Shown one piece after another: positions 1-9,027 of a stretch of 64,000 nucleotides of DNA. The stretch lies in the NCBI RefSeq assembly GCF_016909575.1, contig NZ_JAFBGA010000009.1, forward strand, positions 1-64,000, read 5' to 3'. The position numbers were made by a program, and so were the translations under genes. The notes beneath the pieces are model-generated. The model had not been told where the DNA came from. It was given only the letters and a program-made list of their open reading frames with translations, and made no database searches. How positions within the stretch are numbered: position 1 is the stretch's first letter; every line of letters begins with the position of its first letter. This DNA is from Streptomyces sp. HB132. Its GTDB lineage: Bacteria > Actinomycetota > Actinomycetes > Streptomycetales > Streptomycetaceae.

Positions 1-122
1 GGGGGGGGGGGGGGGGGGGGGGGCCGGGGGGGGGCGGGCGGGGGGGGGGGGGGGGGGCCGGGGGGCCCGCCGGGCCCCCGGGGGGGGGGGGGGGGGGGGG
101 CGGGGCCCCCCCCCCCCCCCCC
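1..122. other. GC-only homopolymer stretch, probable sequencing or assembly artefact
   Basis: The first 122 bases contain only G and C, mostly as long poly-G and poly-C runs, and then change abruptly into normal coding-density Streptomyces sequence. No biological feature is visible. Runs like this are typical of low-quality contig ends. I treat it as artefact and read nothing into it. Confidence 0.75.
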
Positions 123-149
123 CACGCCGGTCTCACGTCCGGCCCCGTC

Positions 150-821
150 TCACTGGGCGCCGGGACGCACCAGGCCGCTCTCGTACGCGTAGACGGCGGC
201 CTGCACGCGGTCGCGCAGGCTCAGTTTCGTCAGCACGTGGCCCACGTGCGTCTTGACCGTCGTCTCGCTCACGAACAGGTCGGCGGCGATCTCCGCGTTG
301 GACAGACCGCGCGCCACCAGCTTCAGCACCTCCACCTCACGCTCGGTGAGGGTGTGCAGGGCGTCCGGGACGGGTTCCTCGCCCGAGGGCAGATGGTCGG
401 CGTACTTGTCGAGCAGCCGACGGGTGATGCTCGGAGCCAGCATCGCCTCTCCCGAGGCCACCACCCGGATGGCCTGCACCAGCTCGTTGGCCGGTGCGTC
501 CTTCAGCAGGAACCCGCTGGCGCCCGCGCGCAGCGCCTCCACCACGTACTCGTCGAGATCGAACGTCGTCAGCACCAGGACCTTCGCCGGGCCGTCCCGC
601 CCGGGGCCCGTGATCTGGCGGGTCGCCTCGACCCCGTCCATCCGCGGCATCCGGATGTCCATGAGCACGACGTCGGGCTGCAACGCCCGCACCTGATCGA
701 TGGCCTGCAGGCCGTCCCCGGCCTCACCGACCACCGCCAGATCGCCCTCCGCCTCCAGGATCATCCGGAAACCGGTGCGCAGCAGGGGTTGATCATCGAC
801 GAGCAGGACGCGGATCGCCAC
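150..821 (-). CDS. NarL/FixJ-family response regulator
   Basis: This is a 223-residue two-domain transcription regulator. The receiver domain (about 1-120) has the acidic pair in VDDQ (D9-D10), the phospho-acceptor D55 in LMDIRMP and the conserved K107 in LLKDAP. A LuxR-type helix-turn-helix (about 155-215, LTEREVEVLKLVARGLSNAE) follows. The start is GTG at 821 with GGAG just upstream. It lies 10 nt downstream of the RecB-like nuclease on the same strand, so the two may be co-transcribed. The cognate histidine kinase would be expected next to it, but the window ends in artefact sequence on that side, so no partner is visible. The family assignment is firm; the regulated genes are unknown. Confidence 0.92.
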   Translation of the reverse strand: MAIRVLLVDDQPLLRTGFRMILEAEGDLAVVGEAGDGLQAIDQVRALQPDVVLMDIRMPRMDGVEATRQITGPGRDGPAKVLVLTTFDLDEYVVEALRAGASGFLLKDAPANELVQAIRVVASGEAMLAPSITRRLLDKYADHLPSGEEPVPDALHTLTEREVEVLKLVARGLSNAEIAADLFVSETTVKTHVGHVLTKLSLRDRVQAAVYAYESGLVRPGAQ

Positions 822-831
822 GTAATCTCCT

Positions 832-1743
832 TCAAGGGCCTTCGAGGGCCACGGGCTGACCGGTCCCGGGCCGGACCGGCTCCATTCTGCCCTGCACAGC
901 CTCCACCGCTCCGGGCGGGCGCACGGACAGCGGATAGACCGGGGGAGTCCCTCCGAATTCCGGGCAGACCGCCCGGTGGTCGCACCAGCCGCACAGCTTC
1001 GTCGGCCTCGGCCGCCACTCGCCCGTCTCGGTGGCCAGCCGGATCGCCTCCCACAGTGCCAGCAGCTTGCGCTCCACCCGCTCGAGGTCGGCGACGACGG
1101 GGTCGTACGTCAGCACGTCGCCGCTGCCCAGATAGACCAGCTGAAGCCGCCGGGGCACCACGTTCCTCAGGCGCCACACCACCAAGGCGTAGAACTTCAT
1201 CTGGAACAGCGCGCCCTCCGCGTACTCCGGCCGCGGAGCCTTGCCGGTCTTGTAGTCCACGATGCGCACATCGCCCGTCGGGGTCACGTCGACGCGGTCG
1301 ATCACCCCGCGCAGACGCAGCCCCGACTCCAGCTCCGTCTCGACGAACAGCTCCCGCTCGGCGGGCTCCAGCCGGGTCGGGTCCTCCAGCGAGAACCACC
1401 GTTCGACGAGCCGCTCCGCCTCGCCCAGCCACCCCGCGAGGCGCTCTCCACCCGGATCCCCCTCGAACAGCTCGGTCAGCTCGGGCTTCGACTCCAGCAG
1501 CCGGTCCCACTGGCCGGGGATCAGTGCCTTGGCCCGCGGTGGCGTCCGGTCCACCGCCGGGGCGTCGAACAGGCGCTCCAGCACCGCATGCACCAGCGTG
1601 CCCCGGGTAGCCGCCTCACTGGGCTTCTCCGGCAGCTTGTCGATGACCCGGAAGCGATACAGCAGGGGGCACTGCATGAAATCGCTCGCGCGCGACGGCG
1701 ACAGGGACGAGGGTGGCTGAGGCGGGCGCGGTACGGACGTCAT
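832..1743 (-). CDS. RecB-family PD-(D/E)XK nuclease with Fe-S cysteines
   Basis: This is a 303-residue single-domain nuclease of the RecB/AddB C-terminal type (PF12705). Visible features are the N-terminal SPSRASDFMQCPLLYRFR with the first cluster cysteine, TRGTLVHAVLERLF, and the catalytic stretch GVIDRVDV...RIVDYKTGK (D and K of the PD-(D/E)XK core). Near the C-terminus, CGWCDHRAVC supplies three more cysteines, making the four-cysteine 4Fe-4S pattern of AddB/Cas4-like enzymes. I chose ATG 1743 because the reading frame upstream runs through the start of the divergent protease gene and is not family-like. There is no helicase partner nearby, so its role (DNA repair end-processing) is inferred from the family only. 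Confidence 0.85.
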   Translation of the reverse strand: MTSVPRPPQPPSSLSPSRASDFMQCPLLYRFRVIDKLPEKPSEAATRGTLVHAVLERLFDAPAVDRTPPRAKALIPGQWDRLLESKPELTELFEGDPGGERLAGWLGEAERLVERWFSLEDPTRLEPAERELFVETELESGLRLRGVIDRVDVTPTGDVRIVDYKTGKAPRPEYAEGALFQMKFYALVVWRLRNVVPRRLQLVYLGSGDVLTYDPVVADLERVERKLLALWEAIRLATETGEWRPRPTKLCGWCDHRAVCPEFGGTPPVYPLSVRPPGAVEAVQGRMEPVRPGTGQPVALEGP

Positions 1744-1846
1744 GTCGCAGACCCTACGGCCCGCCACCGACACCCGGCGGCATACCATCGAGGCAGAGCT
1801 CGCACACAGCATGATCGTGGTACAAGCCACCGACCGAAGGGACCCC

Positions 1847-3097
1847 GTGGACGAGAGCGGCGACGGCGGGCGCCCCCAGCCCGGCGCAGGGGGCGACAGC
1901 CCCGGCACCGGACCGGACAAGGGCAGGCCGCGGCGTCCGGCAGAACCGGGCGGCGGCCTCCTGATGGGCCGTCCCTTCGGCGTGCCGGTGTACGTGGCCC
2001 CCAGCTGGTTCGTCGTCGCGGCCCTGATCACCTGGGTCTTCGGCGGCCAGCTCGACCGCGTCCTGCCGGAACTCGGCGGAGCCCGCTACCTGGTCGCGCT
2101 CTTCTTCGCGATCGCGTTCTACGCCTCCGTGCTCGTCCACGAGCTCGCCCACACCGTCGTCGCCCTGAGCTACAAGCTGCCGGTGCGCCGCATCCAGCTC
2201 CAGTTCTTCGGCGGCGTCTCCGAGATCGAGAAGGAGACGGAGACCCCGGGGCGCGAGTTCGTCCTCGCCTTCGTGGGGCCCCTGCTCTCCCTCGTCCTCG
2301 GCGGGGTGTTCTACGTCCCGCTCCAGTTCGTCGAAGCGGGCACCGTGCCCAGTGTGCTGCTCGCCGGGCTCATGATCTCCAACCTCATCGTCGCCGCGTT
2401 CAACCTGCTGCCCGGCCTGCCCCTGGACGGCGGACGCATGCTCCGGGCCGTCGTCTGGAAGATCACGGGCAAGCCGATGAGCGGCACCGTCGCCGCGGCG
2501 TGGGTCGGCCGGGGCCTGGCCGTGACCGTCCTCATCGGCCTGCCCCTCCTCACCCACACCGGGGCCCTCGGCAACGCCACCAGCGAGATCAGCGGCATGG
2601 AGACCGTCACCGACGCACTCCTGGCCGCGATCCTCGCCGGCATCATCTGGACCGGCGCCGGCAACAGCCTGCGCGTGGCCCGCCTCCGCGAACACCTCCC
2701 CGACCTGCGGGCCCGCACCCTCACCCGGCGCGCCGTGCCCGTCGAGTCCGCGACCCCGCTCTCGGAGGCACTCCGCCGCGCCAACGAGGCCGGCGCCCGG
2801 GCCCTGGTCGTCGTAGACGGGCAGGGCAGCCCCAAGGGCGTCGTCCGGGAGGCCGCCATCGCGGGCGTCCCCGAACACCGCCGCCCCTGGGTCGCCGTCA
2901 GCGGCCTCGCCCAGGACCTCACCGACGGCATGAAGATCCCCGCCGAACTCGCGGGTGAGGCCCTCCTGGACCGCCTGAAGGCCACCCCGGCCACCGAGTA
3001 CCTGGTCGTCGAGGACACCGGCGAGATCTACGGCGTCCTCTCCACCGCCGACGTCGAGCGCGCCTTCGTCAAGGCCATGGCCCGCCCCTCGGGCTGA
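1847..3097 (+). CDS. Site-2 protease (M50 family) with C-terminal CBS domains
   Basis: This is a 416-residue intramembrane zinc metalloprotease of the Rip3/SpoIVFB-like branch. The zinc motif is H98-E-L-A-H102 (within VHELAHTVV), and the third ligand is in LPLDGG (D194). At least four hydrophobic segments lie between about 40 and 270, and two CBS-like modules occupy about 295-410. The start is GTG 1847, preceded by GAAGGGA. The frame is open further upstream to 1742, but that part is not membrane- or family-like and overlaps the divergent nuclease start. Such proteases cleave membrane-bound regulators such as anti-sigma factors. Whether it acts on the RskA-like factor about 30 kb away is not shown by the sequence. 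The first 40 residues are Pro/Gly-rich. Confidence 0.9.
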   Translation: MDESGDGGRPQPGAGGDSPGTGPDKGRPRRPAEPGGGLLMGRPFGVPVYVAPSWFVVAALITWVFGGQLDRVLPELGGARYLVALFFAIAFYASVLVHELAHTVVALSYKLPVRRIQLQFFGGVSEIEKETETPGREFVLAFVGPLLSLVLGGVFYVPLQFVEAGTVPSVLLAGLMISNLIVAAFNLLPGLPLDGGRMLRAVVWKITGKPMSGTVAAAWVGRGLAVTVLIGLPLLTHTGALGNATSEISGMETVTDALLAAILAGIIWTGAGNSLRVARLREHLPDLRARTLTRRAVPVESATPLSEALRRANEAGARALVVVDGQGSPKGVVREAAIAGVPEHRRPWVAVSGLAQDLTDGMKIPAELAGEALLDRLKATPATEYLVVEDTGEIYGVLSTADVERAFVKAMARPSG

Positions 3098-3128
3098 CGC
3101 CCCGGGAAGAGGCCCCCCGAAACACCGG

Positions 3129-3134
3129 TAGGCT
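3129..3134 (+). promoter_or_regulatory. -10 box of a leaderless trmI transcript
   Basis: TAGGCT lies exactly 6 nt before the ATG at 3141. The expected transcription start therefore falls at or within 1 nt of the A of the ATG. No purine-rich ribosome binding site precedes the start. The -35 region is not recognisable by eye. Confidence 0.6.
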
Positions 3135-3140
3135 GGTCAC

Positions 3141-4049
3141 ATGTCCGAACCGACCGGTGCCGCCCGCCGTCGCGGCCCATTCAAAGTCGGGGACCAGGTC
3201 CAGCTCACCGACCCCAAGGGACGCCACTACACCTTCACGCTCGAGGCCGGAAAGAACTTCCACACCCACAAGGGTTCTTTCCCGCACGACGAGCTGATCG
3301 GTGCTCCCGAGGGCAGTGTTGTCCGTACCACGGGAAACGTCGCCTATCTCGCGCTGCGCCCCCTGCTCCCCGACTACGTCCTGTCCATGCCCCGCGGTGC
3401 CGCCGTGGTCTATCCGAAGGACGCGGGCCAGATCCTCGCCTTCGGCGACATCTTCCCCGGCGCGCGCGTCGTCGAAGCCGGCGTCGGCTCGGGTGCGCTC
3501 AGCACCTTCCTGCTGCGCGCCATCGGCGAGCAGGGCATGCTGCACTCCTACGAGCGCCGCGAGGACTTCGCCGAGATCGCCCAGCAGAACGTCGAGCGCT
3601 ACTTCGGCTCCCCGCACCCGGCCTGGCAGCTCACCGTGGGCGACCTCCAGGACAACCTCTCGGACACCGACGTCGACCGCGTCGTCCTCGACATGCTCGC
3701 CCCGTGGGAGTGCCTCGAGGCCGTCTCCAAGGCCCTGGTGCCCGGCGGCATCCTCTGCGCGTACGTGGCGACCACGACCCAGCTCTCGCGGACCGTCGAG
3801 TCCATCCGCGAGATCGGCTGCTTCGCCGAACCGCAGCCCTGGGAGTCGATGATCCGCAACTGGCACGTCGAGGGCCTGGCCGTCCGGCCCGACCACCGGA
3901 TGATCGGCCACACCGGCTTCCTCGTCACCGCCCGCCGTCTCGCGGACGGCGTCGAGCCGCCGCTGCGACGCCGTCGCCCCTCCAAGGGCGCCTACGGCGA
4001 GGACTACAGCGGCCCCGGCAGCCGGAGCGGCTCCGCCGGCCGCGACTGA
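3141..4049 (+). CDS. trmI: tRNA (adenine-58-N1) methyltransferase TrmI
   Basis: This is a 302-residue class I SAM-dependent methyltransferase that makes m1A58 in the T-loop of tRNA, normally as a homotetramer. Its N-terminal beta-rich region (about 15-100) is typical of TrmI. SAM motif I is VEAGVGSGAL (111-120), and the catalytic-pocket aspartate is in LDMLAPWE (D184). The C-terminal 40 residues are basic and disordered. The gene has no ribosome binding site and starts 6 nt after a -10 box, so it is probably leaderless. In Actinobacteria this gene commonly sits just upstream of the proteasomal ATPase gene, as here with a small secreted protein and a ferredoxin in between. Confidence 0.95.
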   Translation: MSEPTGAARRRGPFKVGDQVQLTDPKGRHYTFTLEAGKNFHTHKGSFPHDELIGAPEGSVVRTTGNVAYLALRPLLPDYVLSMPRGAAVVYPKDAGQILAFGDIFPGARVVEAGVGSGALSTFLLRAIGEQGMLHSYERREDFAEIAQQNVERYFGSPHPAWQLTVGDLQDNLSDTDVDRVVLDMLAPWECLEAVSKALVPGGILCAYVATTTQLSRTVESIREIGCFAEPQPWESMIRNWHVEGLAVRPDHRMIGHTGFLVTARRLADGVEPPLRRRRPSKGAYGEDYSGPGSRSGSAGRD

Positions 4050-4065
4050 CCCCGCACAACGCGCA

Positions 4066-4113
4066 GGCGCCGCCGCCGAGTTCCCGGACCGACCCGGGCC
4101 CGGCGGCGGCGCC
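4066..4113 (+). terminator. Hairpin terminator after trmI
   Basis: A perfect 13-bp GC-rich stem (arms 4066-4078 and 4101-4113) encloses a smaller CCCGG/CCGGG stem. It begins 16 nt after the trmI stop codon. There is no U-tract, as is common in Streptomyces. Confidence 0.7.
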
Positions 4114-4246
4114 TTCTCCGTCGGTGGCCACGACCCCGCCGTTCCCCTCCGGTGTGAGGTGTGGCACGATGCTGGCCACCCCCGCCCGCCGACGTCCGTT
4201 CGGCACCGCCTATCCAGGCCACCAGGAACCACAGGAGACATACCGC

Positions 4247-4843
4247 GTGCAGACCTCCGCGCTCCCGGACCTCGCGCACACCGACGCCAAACCGGTGCAC
4301 TGGCTCGCCACGGCGACCGCGATGGCCGCGGTCGTCGCCGCCGCGGGACTGCTCCAGCCCGAGGCGACCACCGCCACCGCCTCGGCGTCCGAACACCGCG
4401 TCACCGCACAACACGGCAGCGCGCCCGCCGCCAAGGCGCCCGACCCGGCCGGAGTCGCCTTCCCGCTCGACTGCGGCGCAGCCGGGCAGGCGGTGGCGGA
4501 CAGCGCGGCCGGGGACCTGGACGGGGACGGCGGGCCGGAGACCGTGGCCGTCGTCCGCTGTGCCGCCGGCTCCGGCACCCCGCCCAGCGGCATCTACGTC
4601 CTGACACAGCCGAGCGGGGCCGCGCCCCGGGTCGTGGCGACCCTGGTGGACCCCGCTCAGAAGCTCAACGTCACCGACTTCGGCGTACGCGACGGCCGGA
4701 TCTCGGCCACCCTGCTCGGCTACTCCTCCGCGGACGTGCCGCGCTGCTGCCCCGACGAGCAGGAGAGCGCCACCTGGGAGTGGAGGGGCAACGCGTTCAT
4801 CAAGTCCGCCGGCCCCGCCGGGAGCACCGCCCGGGACGCCTGA
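4247..4843 (+). CDS. Secreted or membrane-anchored protein with a DLDGDG motif, unknown function
   Basis: I do not recognise this 198-residue protein beyond its layout. A cytoplasmic N-terminus of about 20 residues is followed by one hydrophobic segment (WLATATAMAAVVAAAGLL), then an Ala/Thr-rich linker and an extracellular domain. The domain contains GDLDGDGGPETVAVV, which resembles the calcium-binding DxDxDG loop of FG-GAP/VCBS repeats, plus two adjacent cysteines (RCCPDE) and two isolated ones. The start is GTG 4247 with ACAGGAGA upstream. It is convergent with the ferredoxin gene, whose stop is 4 nt away. Low-complexity alanine codons make homology-based naming unsafe. Confidence 0.75.
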   Translation: MQTSALPDLAHTDAKPVHWLATATAMAAVVAAAGLLQPEATTATASASEHRVTAQHGSAPAAKAPDPAGVAFPLDCGAAGQAVADSAAGDLDGDGGPETVAVVRCAAGSGTPPSGIYVLTQPSGAAPRVVATLVDPAQKLNVTDFGVRDGRISATLLGYSSADVPRCCPDEQESATWEWRGNAFIKSAGPAGSTARDA

Positions 4844-4847
4844 GCCG

Positions 4848-5159
4848 TTACTCCGCGTCCGGCCCGAAGACCTCCACGTTGTCCGAGACGCGACGTACGT
4901 GAATACAGTCGCCCGGGCACTCCTTGGCCGAGTCCACGACGTCCTGGAGCAGGGGCAGCGGCACCGGGGTGGTGGCGCCCTTGTCCTGGAGGAGCTCGTC
5001 CTCGTCGCTCTTCACGTAGGCGAGACCGTCGATGTCCAGCTCGAACACCTCGGGTGCGTACTGCACGCAGATGCCGTCGCCCGTACAGAGGTCCTGGTCG
5101 ATCCAGACCTCGAGATCCTGCGTGTCACGGTCGCCCGGAGCGTCCTGCTGCACGGTCAT
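4848..5159 (-). CDS. Ferredoxin, probably [3Fe-4S]
   Basis: This 103-residue small electron carrier has C25-TGDGI-C31 near the N-terminus and C81-P-G-D-C85 near the C-terminus. The acidic or small residue where a fourth ligand would sit is the pattern of Streptomyces [3Fe-4S] ferredoxins that feed cytochromes P450. C85 is an extra cysteine beside the usual CP motif. Acidic residues cover the surface, as expected for a redox partner. I start at ATG 5159, because the frame continues upstream without family-like sequence. No P450 or reductase is adjacent, so the electron acceptor is unknown. It is divergent from arc, and similar ferredoxins precede the ATPase in other Streptomyces. Confidence 0.88.
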   Translation of the reverse strand: MTVQQDAPGDRDTQDLEVWIDQDLCTGDGICVQYAPEVFELDIDGLAYVKSDEDELLQDKGATTPVPLPLLQDVVDSAKECPGDCIHVRRVSDNVEVFGPDAE

Positions 5160-5400
5160 GTGTCCTGCCGTTCCCTGCGTATCTGCACCAATTGAAGCCA
5201 GCCCTGACGGGTGTTGAACACTTCGACGATACAACCGGCTGCTTTCCGGTGCCGAAGGGTGGGTATTCCTTTGGCGTGAGGGAGAGCGCAAGGGTGAAGA
5301 TCGGACAGACTCCCGGGTCTTTGTGATCTAGGGGTTTCAATCATCACCCACCCAGGTAGGGTCAGGAAGCGTCCAGCTCCCCTTGGAGGAGGTGAGGACC

Positions 5401-7167
5401 GTGGCAGCCCACGACGACGACATCAACCGCGGCAACCGGCCCGGGCGGGGGTCAGAAGACCCAGCCGGCCAGGTCGCCTATCTCGAGCAGGAAATCGCCG
5501 TCCTGCGACGTAAGCTCGCCGACTCTCCGCGCCATTCGAGGATTCTCGAAGAGCGGATCGTCGAGTTGCAGACCAACCTGGCAGGTGTGTCCGCACAGAA
5601 CGAGCGGCTCGCCAACACACTCCGCGAGGCCCGCGACCAGATCGTGGCCCTCAAGGAGGAGGTCGACCGGCTGGCCCAGCCACCGGCAGGCTTCGGAGTC
5701 TTCCTGCAGGCGAACGAGGACGACACCTGTGACATCTTCACCGGGGGCCGCAAGCTCCGGGTGAACGTCAGCCCCAGCGTCGAGCTCGAAGGCCTGCGGC
5801 GAGGCCAGGAAGTCATGCTCAACGAAGCGCTCAACGTGGTCGAGGCCATGGAATTCGAGCGGGCCGGGGACATCGTCACCCTCAAGGAGATCCTCGAGGA
5901 CGGCGAGCGCGCCCTGGTCGTCGGGCACACCGACGAGGAACGGGTGGTGAGGCTCGCCGAGCCCCTGCTGGACATCACCATCCGTCCCGGCGACGCCCTG
6001 CTGCTGGAACCCAGGTCCGGCTACGTCTACGAAGTGGTTCCCAAGAGCGAGGTCGAGGAGCTCGTCCTCGAAGAGGTCCCGGACATCGACTACAACAAGA
6101 TCGGTGGTCTGGGCGACCAGATCGAACTGATCCGCGACGCGGTCGAGCTCCCGTACCTCCACCCGGACCTCTTCAGGGAACACGAACTCCGGCCACCTAA
6201 GGGCATCCTGCTCTACGGCCCTCCGGGCTGCGGCAAGACACTCATCGCCAAGGCCGTCGCCAACTCGCTCGCCAAGAAGGTCGCCGAGGTCACCGGGCAG
6301 CCCGCGGGGAAGAGCTACTTCCTCAACATCAAGGGTCCCGAGCTCCTCAACAAGTACGTCGGTGAGACCGAGCGGCACATCCGCCTCGTCTTCCAGCGCG
6401 CCCGGGAGAAGGCGAGCGAGGGTACCCCCGTCATCGTCTTCTTCGACGAGATGGAATCCCTCTTCCGCACCCGTGGTTCCGGTGTCAGCTCGGACGTGGA
6501 GAACACCATCGTTCCGCAGCTGCTCGCCGAGATCGACGGCGTGGAGGGGCTGGAGAACGTCATCGTCATCGGTGCCTCCAACCGTGAGGACATGATCGAC
6601 CCCGCGATCCTGCGACCCGGCCGTCTCGACGTGAAGATCAAGATCGAGCGTCCGGACGCGGAGGCCGCGAAGGACATCTTCGCGAAGTACCTCACGCCGT
6701 CGCTGCCGCTGCACTCGGACGACCTGGCCGAGCACACCGGCTCGAAGGAGGCCGCCGCCCACGCGATGATCCAGTCCGTCGTGGAGCGGATGTACACGGA
6801 ATCCGAGGAGAACCGCTTCCTCGAGGTCACCTACGCGAACGGCGACAAGGAAGTCCTGTACTTCAAGGACTTCAACTCCGGAGCGATGATTCAGAACATC
6901 GTGGACCGGGCAAAGAAAATGGCCATCAAGGCATTCCTCGAGCAGGGCCAGAAGGGCCTGCGCGTCTCCCACCTCCTCCAGGCCTGCGTGGACGAGTTCA
7001 AGGAGAACGAGGACCTGCCCAACACCACCAACCCGGACGACTGGGCCAGGATTTCCGGGAAGAAGGGTGAGCGGATCGTGTTCATCCGCACACTCGTCAC
7101 CGGAAAGCAGGGCGCAGACACCGGTCGGTCCATCGACACGGTGGCAAATACCGGACAGTACCTGTAA
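5401..7167 (+). CDS. arc: Proteasome-associated AAA+ ATPase ARC/Mpa
   Basis: This 588-residue hexameric unfoldase recognises pupylated proteins and feeds them into the 20S proteasome. The N-terminal coiled coil (about 20-80, VAYLEQEIAVLRRKLADSPR) is where Pup docks. OB-fold domains follow (about 85-235), then an AAA module with Walker A GPPGCGKT (273-280) and Walker B VIVFFDEME (about 345-352). The C-terminus is GQYL, the Mpa/ARC-type tail carrying the penultimate tyrosine that opens the proteasome gate. GTG 5401 is chosen because GGAGGTGAGG sits just upstream. The gene is followed by a strong U-tailed terminator, so it is probably transcribed apart from dop-pup. Confidence 0.97.
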   Translation: MAAHDDDINRGNRPGRGSEDPAGQVAYLEQEIAVLRRKLADSPRHSRILEERIVELQTNLAGVSAQNERLANTLREARDQIVALKEEVDRLAQPPAGFGVFLQANEDDTCDIFTGGRKLRVNVSPSVELEGLRRGQEVMLNEALNVVEAMEFERAGDIVTLKEILEDGERALVVGHTDEERVVRLAEPLLDITIRPGDALLLEPRSGYVYEVVPKSEVEELVLEEVPDIDYNKIGGLGDQIELIRDAVELPYLHPDLFREHELRPPKGILLYGPPGCGKTLIAKAVANSLAKKVAEVTGQPAGKSYFLNIKGPELLNKYVGETERHIRLVFQRAREKASEGTPVIVFFDEMESLFRTRGSGVSSDVENTIVPQLLAEIDGVEGLENVIVIGASNREDMIDPAILRPGRLDVKIKIERPDAEAAKDIFAKYLTPSLPLHSDDLAEHTGSKEAAAHAMIQSVVERMYTESEENRFLEVTYANGDKEVLYFKDFNSGAMIQNIVDRAKKMAIKAFLEQGQKGLRVSHLLQACVDEFKENEDLPNTTNPDDWARISGKKGERIVFIRTLVTGKQGADTGRSIDTVANTGQYL

Positions 7168-7175
7168 AACGCAGA

Positions 7176-7216
7176 CCGGCTGCGGATGCCCGGCAGGGTA
7201 TCCGCAGCCGGCCGTT
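7176..7216 (+). terminator. Intrinsic terminator after arc
   Basis: A 12-bp perfect stem (7176-7187 with 7200-7211) is extended by GCCC/GGGT around a GGCA loop. It is followed by CCGTTTT. This is the most canonical rho-independent terminator in the window and separates arc from dop. Confidence 0.85.
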
Positions 7217-7395
7217 TTCCCCGGCAGGTCCGGCCACACCCGAACAATGACGCAATTGATCTCCCCACCGGCGCAGCGGCGCTCTAGGCTCTGCATTACC
7301 GCCGAGTCGCGCAGTGCGGGGACGGGCACCGCGGACCAGCAGCGGTACTTGAGCGCCGCTCCCGGAGGGGAGCGCCGCCGGGCAAGGAGGGCCGC

Positions 7396-8907
7396 ATGAC
7401 CGTACGGCGAGTGATGGGCATCGAGACGGAGTACGGGATCTCCGTCCCCGGTCAGCCCAACGCCAATGCCATGCTCACCTCGTCCCAGATCGTCAACGCC
7501 TACGCGGCGGCGATGCACCGGGCGCGCCGCGCCCGCTGGGATTTCGAGGAGGAGAATCCGCTGCGCGACGCGCGAGGCTTCGACCTCGCCCGTGAGACCG
7601 CCGACTCCAGTCAGCTCACCGACGAGGACATCGGCCTGGCCAATGTCATCCTCACCAACGGTGCGCGGCTGTACGTCGACCACGCGCACCCTGAGTACAG
7701 CTCACCCGAGATCACCAATCCGCTGGACGCGGTGCTCTGGGACAAGGCCGGGGAGCGGGTGATGGCGGAAGCGGCCGAGCGGGCCGCCGCGATCCCCGGG
7801 GCCCAGCCGATCCACCTCTACAAGAACAACACCGACAACAAGGGCGCGTCCTACGGCACACACGAGAACTACCTGATGAAGAGGGAAACCCCCTTCTCGG
7901 ACATCGTGCGCCATCTGACGCCGTTCTTCGTCTCCCGGCAGGTCGTCACCGGCGCGGGCCGGGTCGGGATCGGCCAGGACGGCCACGAGCACGGCTTCCA
8001 GATCAGTCAGCGCGCCGACTACTTCGAGGTCGAGGTCGGCCTCGAGACCACGCTCAAGCGCCCCATCATCAACACCCGCGACGAACCACACTCCGACGCG
8101 GAGAAGTACCGCCGGCTGCACGTGATCATCGGTGACGCCAACCTTTCCGAGATCTCGACCTATCTGAAGCTCGGCACCACCTCGCTGGTCCTCGCGATGA
8201 TCGAGGACGGCTTCATCAACGTCGACCTGGCGGTGGACCAGCCGGTCCGCACCCTGCACCAGGTCTCGCACGACCCGACGCTCAAGCAGCTCGTCACGCT
8301 CCGCAGCGGTCGGACACTCACCGCTGTGCAGCTCCAGATGGAGTACTTCGAGCTGGGCCGCAAATACGTCGAGGAGCGGTACGGGGCGGACGCCGACGAG
8401 CAGACCAAGGATGTCCTGGCCCGCTGGGAGGACACCCTGAACCGCCTGGAGAGCGACCCGATGAGCCTTTCGGGCGAGCTGGACTGGATCGCCAAGCGGG
8501 AGCTCATGGAGGGCTACCGGCGCCGCGACAACCTGGACTGGGACGCCCCGCGCCTGCACCTGGTGGACCTCCAGTACGCAGACGTCCGGGCCGACAAGGG
8601 CCTGTACAACCGGCTGGCAGCCCGCGGGAAGATCAAGCGGCTGCTGGACGAGGCCGACGTCGAGCGGGCCCGCACGAAGCCTCCGGAGGACACCAGGGCC
8701 TATTTCCGGGGCCGCTGCCTGGAGCAGTACGCGGACGACGTCGCCGCGGCCTCCTGGGACTCGGTCATCTTCGACCTGCCCGACCGTGACTCCCTGCAGC
8801 GGGTGCCCACCATGGAACCGCTGCGGGGCACACGCGCTCACGTCAAGGAGCTCCTGGACCGCTGCCGCACGGCGGAAGAGCTGGTCCGGACGCTCACGGG
8901 GGCCTGA
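7396..8907 (+). CDS. dop: Depupylase/deamidase Dop
   Basis: This 503-residue member of the carboxylate-amine ligase (glutamine-synthetase-like) fold removes Pup from substrates. In species with Pup-GGQ it also deamidates Pup. It begins MTVRRVMGIETEYGIS, with the metal/ATP-site glutamate E10, and is longer than PafA, as is usual for Dop. It carries NNTDNKGASYGTHENYL and the Arg/His-rich C-terminal domain shared with PafA. A strong ribosome binding site (GGAGG) precedes ATG 7396. Pup in this genome already ends in Glu, so the deamidase activity should be dispensable and the enzyme is expected to act mainly as a depupylase. dop and pup are separated by 120 bp. Confidence 0.96.
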   Translation: MTVRRVMGIETEYGISVPGQPNANAMLTSSQIVNAYAAAMHRARRARWDFEEENPLRDARGFDLARETADSSQLTDEDIGLANVILTNGARLYVDHAHPEYSSPEITNPLDAVLWDKAGERVMAEAAERAAAIPGAQPIHLYKNNTDNKGASYGTHENYLMKRETPFSDIVRHLTPFFVSRQVVTGAGRVGIGQDGHEHGFQISQRADYFEVEVGLETTLKRPIINTRDEPHSDAEKYRRLHVIIGDANLSEISTYLKLGTTSLVLAMIEDGFINVDLAVDQPVRTLHQVSHDPTLKQLVTLRSGRTLTAVQLQMEYFELGRKYVEERYGADADEQTKDVLARWEDTLNRLESDPMSLSGELDWIAKRELMEGYRRRDNLDWDAPRLHLVDLQYADVRADKGLYNRLAARGKIKRLLDEADVERARTKPPEDTRAYFRGRCLEQYADDVAAASWDSVIFDLPDRDSLQRVPTMEPLRGTRAHVKELLDRCRTAEELVRTLTGA

Positions 8908-9027
8908 AAGGGGCCCCGGCTGGGAATCAATCAGATGACCTCCGGACGTTGAGGAAAGTACCGGGCCAATGTCGGACCCCGTGGGTAGGGTCTGATCAAG
9001 TGCTTCGAACCGAGCGGGGTGAGCTAG

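Noticed and set aside
7256..7290. TTGATC and TAGGCT before dop as a promoter
   Set aside because: The spacing of 23 nt is too long for a normal sigma-70-type promoter; TAGGCT alone may be real, but I could not support a -35.
5452..7689. A 745-codon antisense frame across arc and dop
   Set aside because: It is antisense to arc and carries no motif or ribosome binding site; it is a GC artefact.
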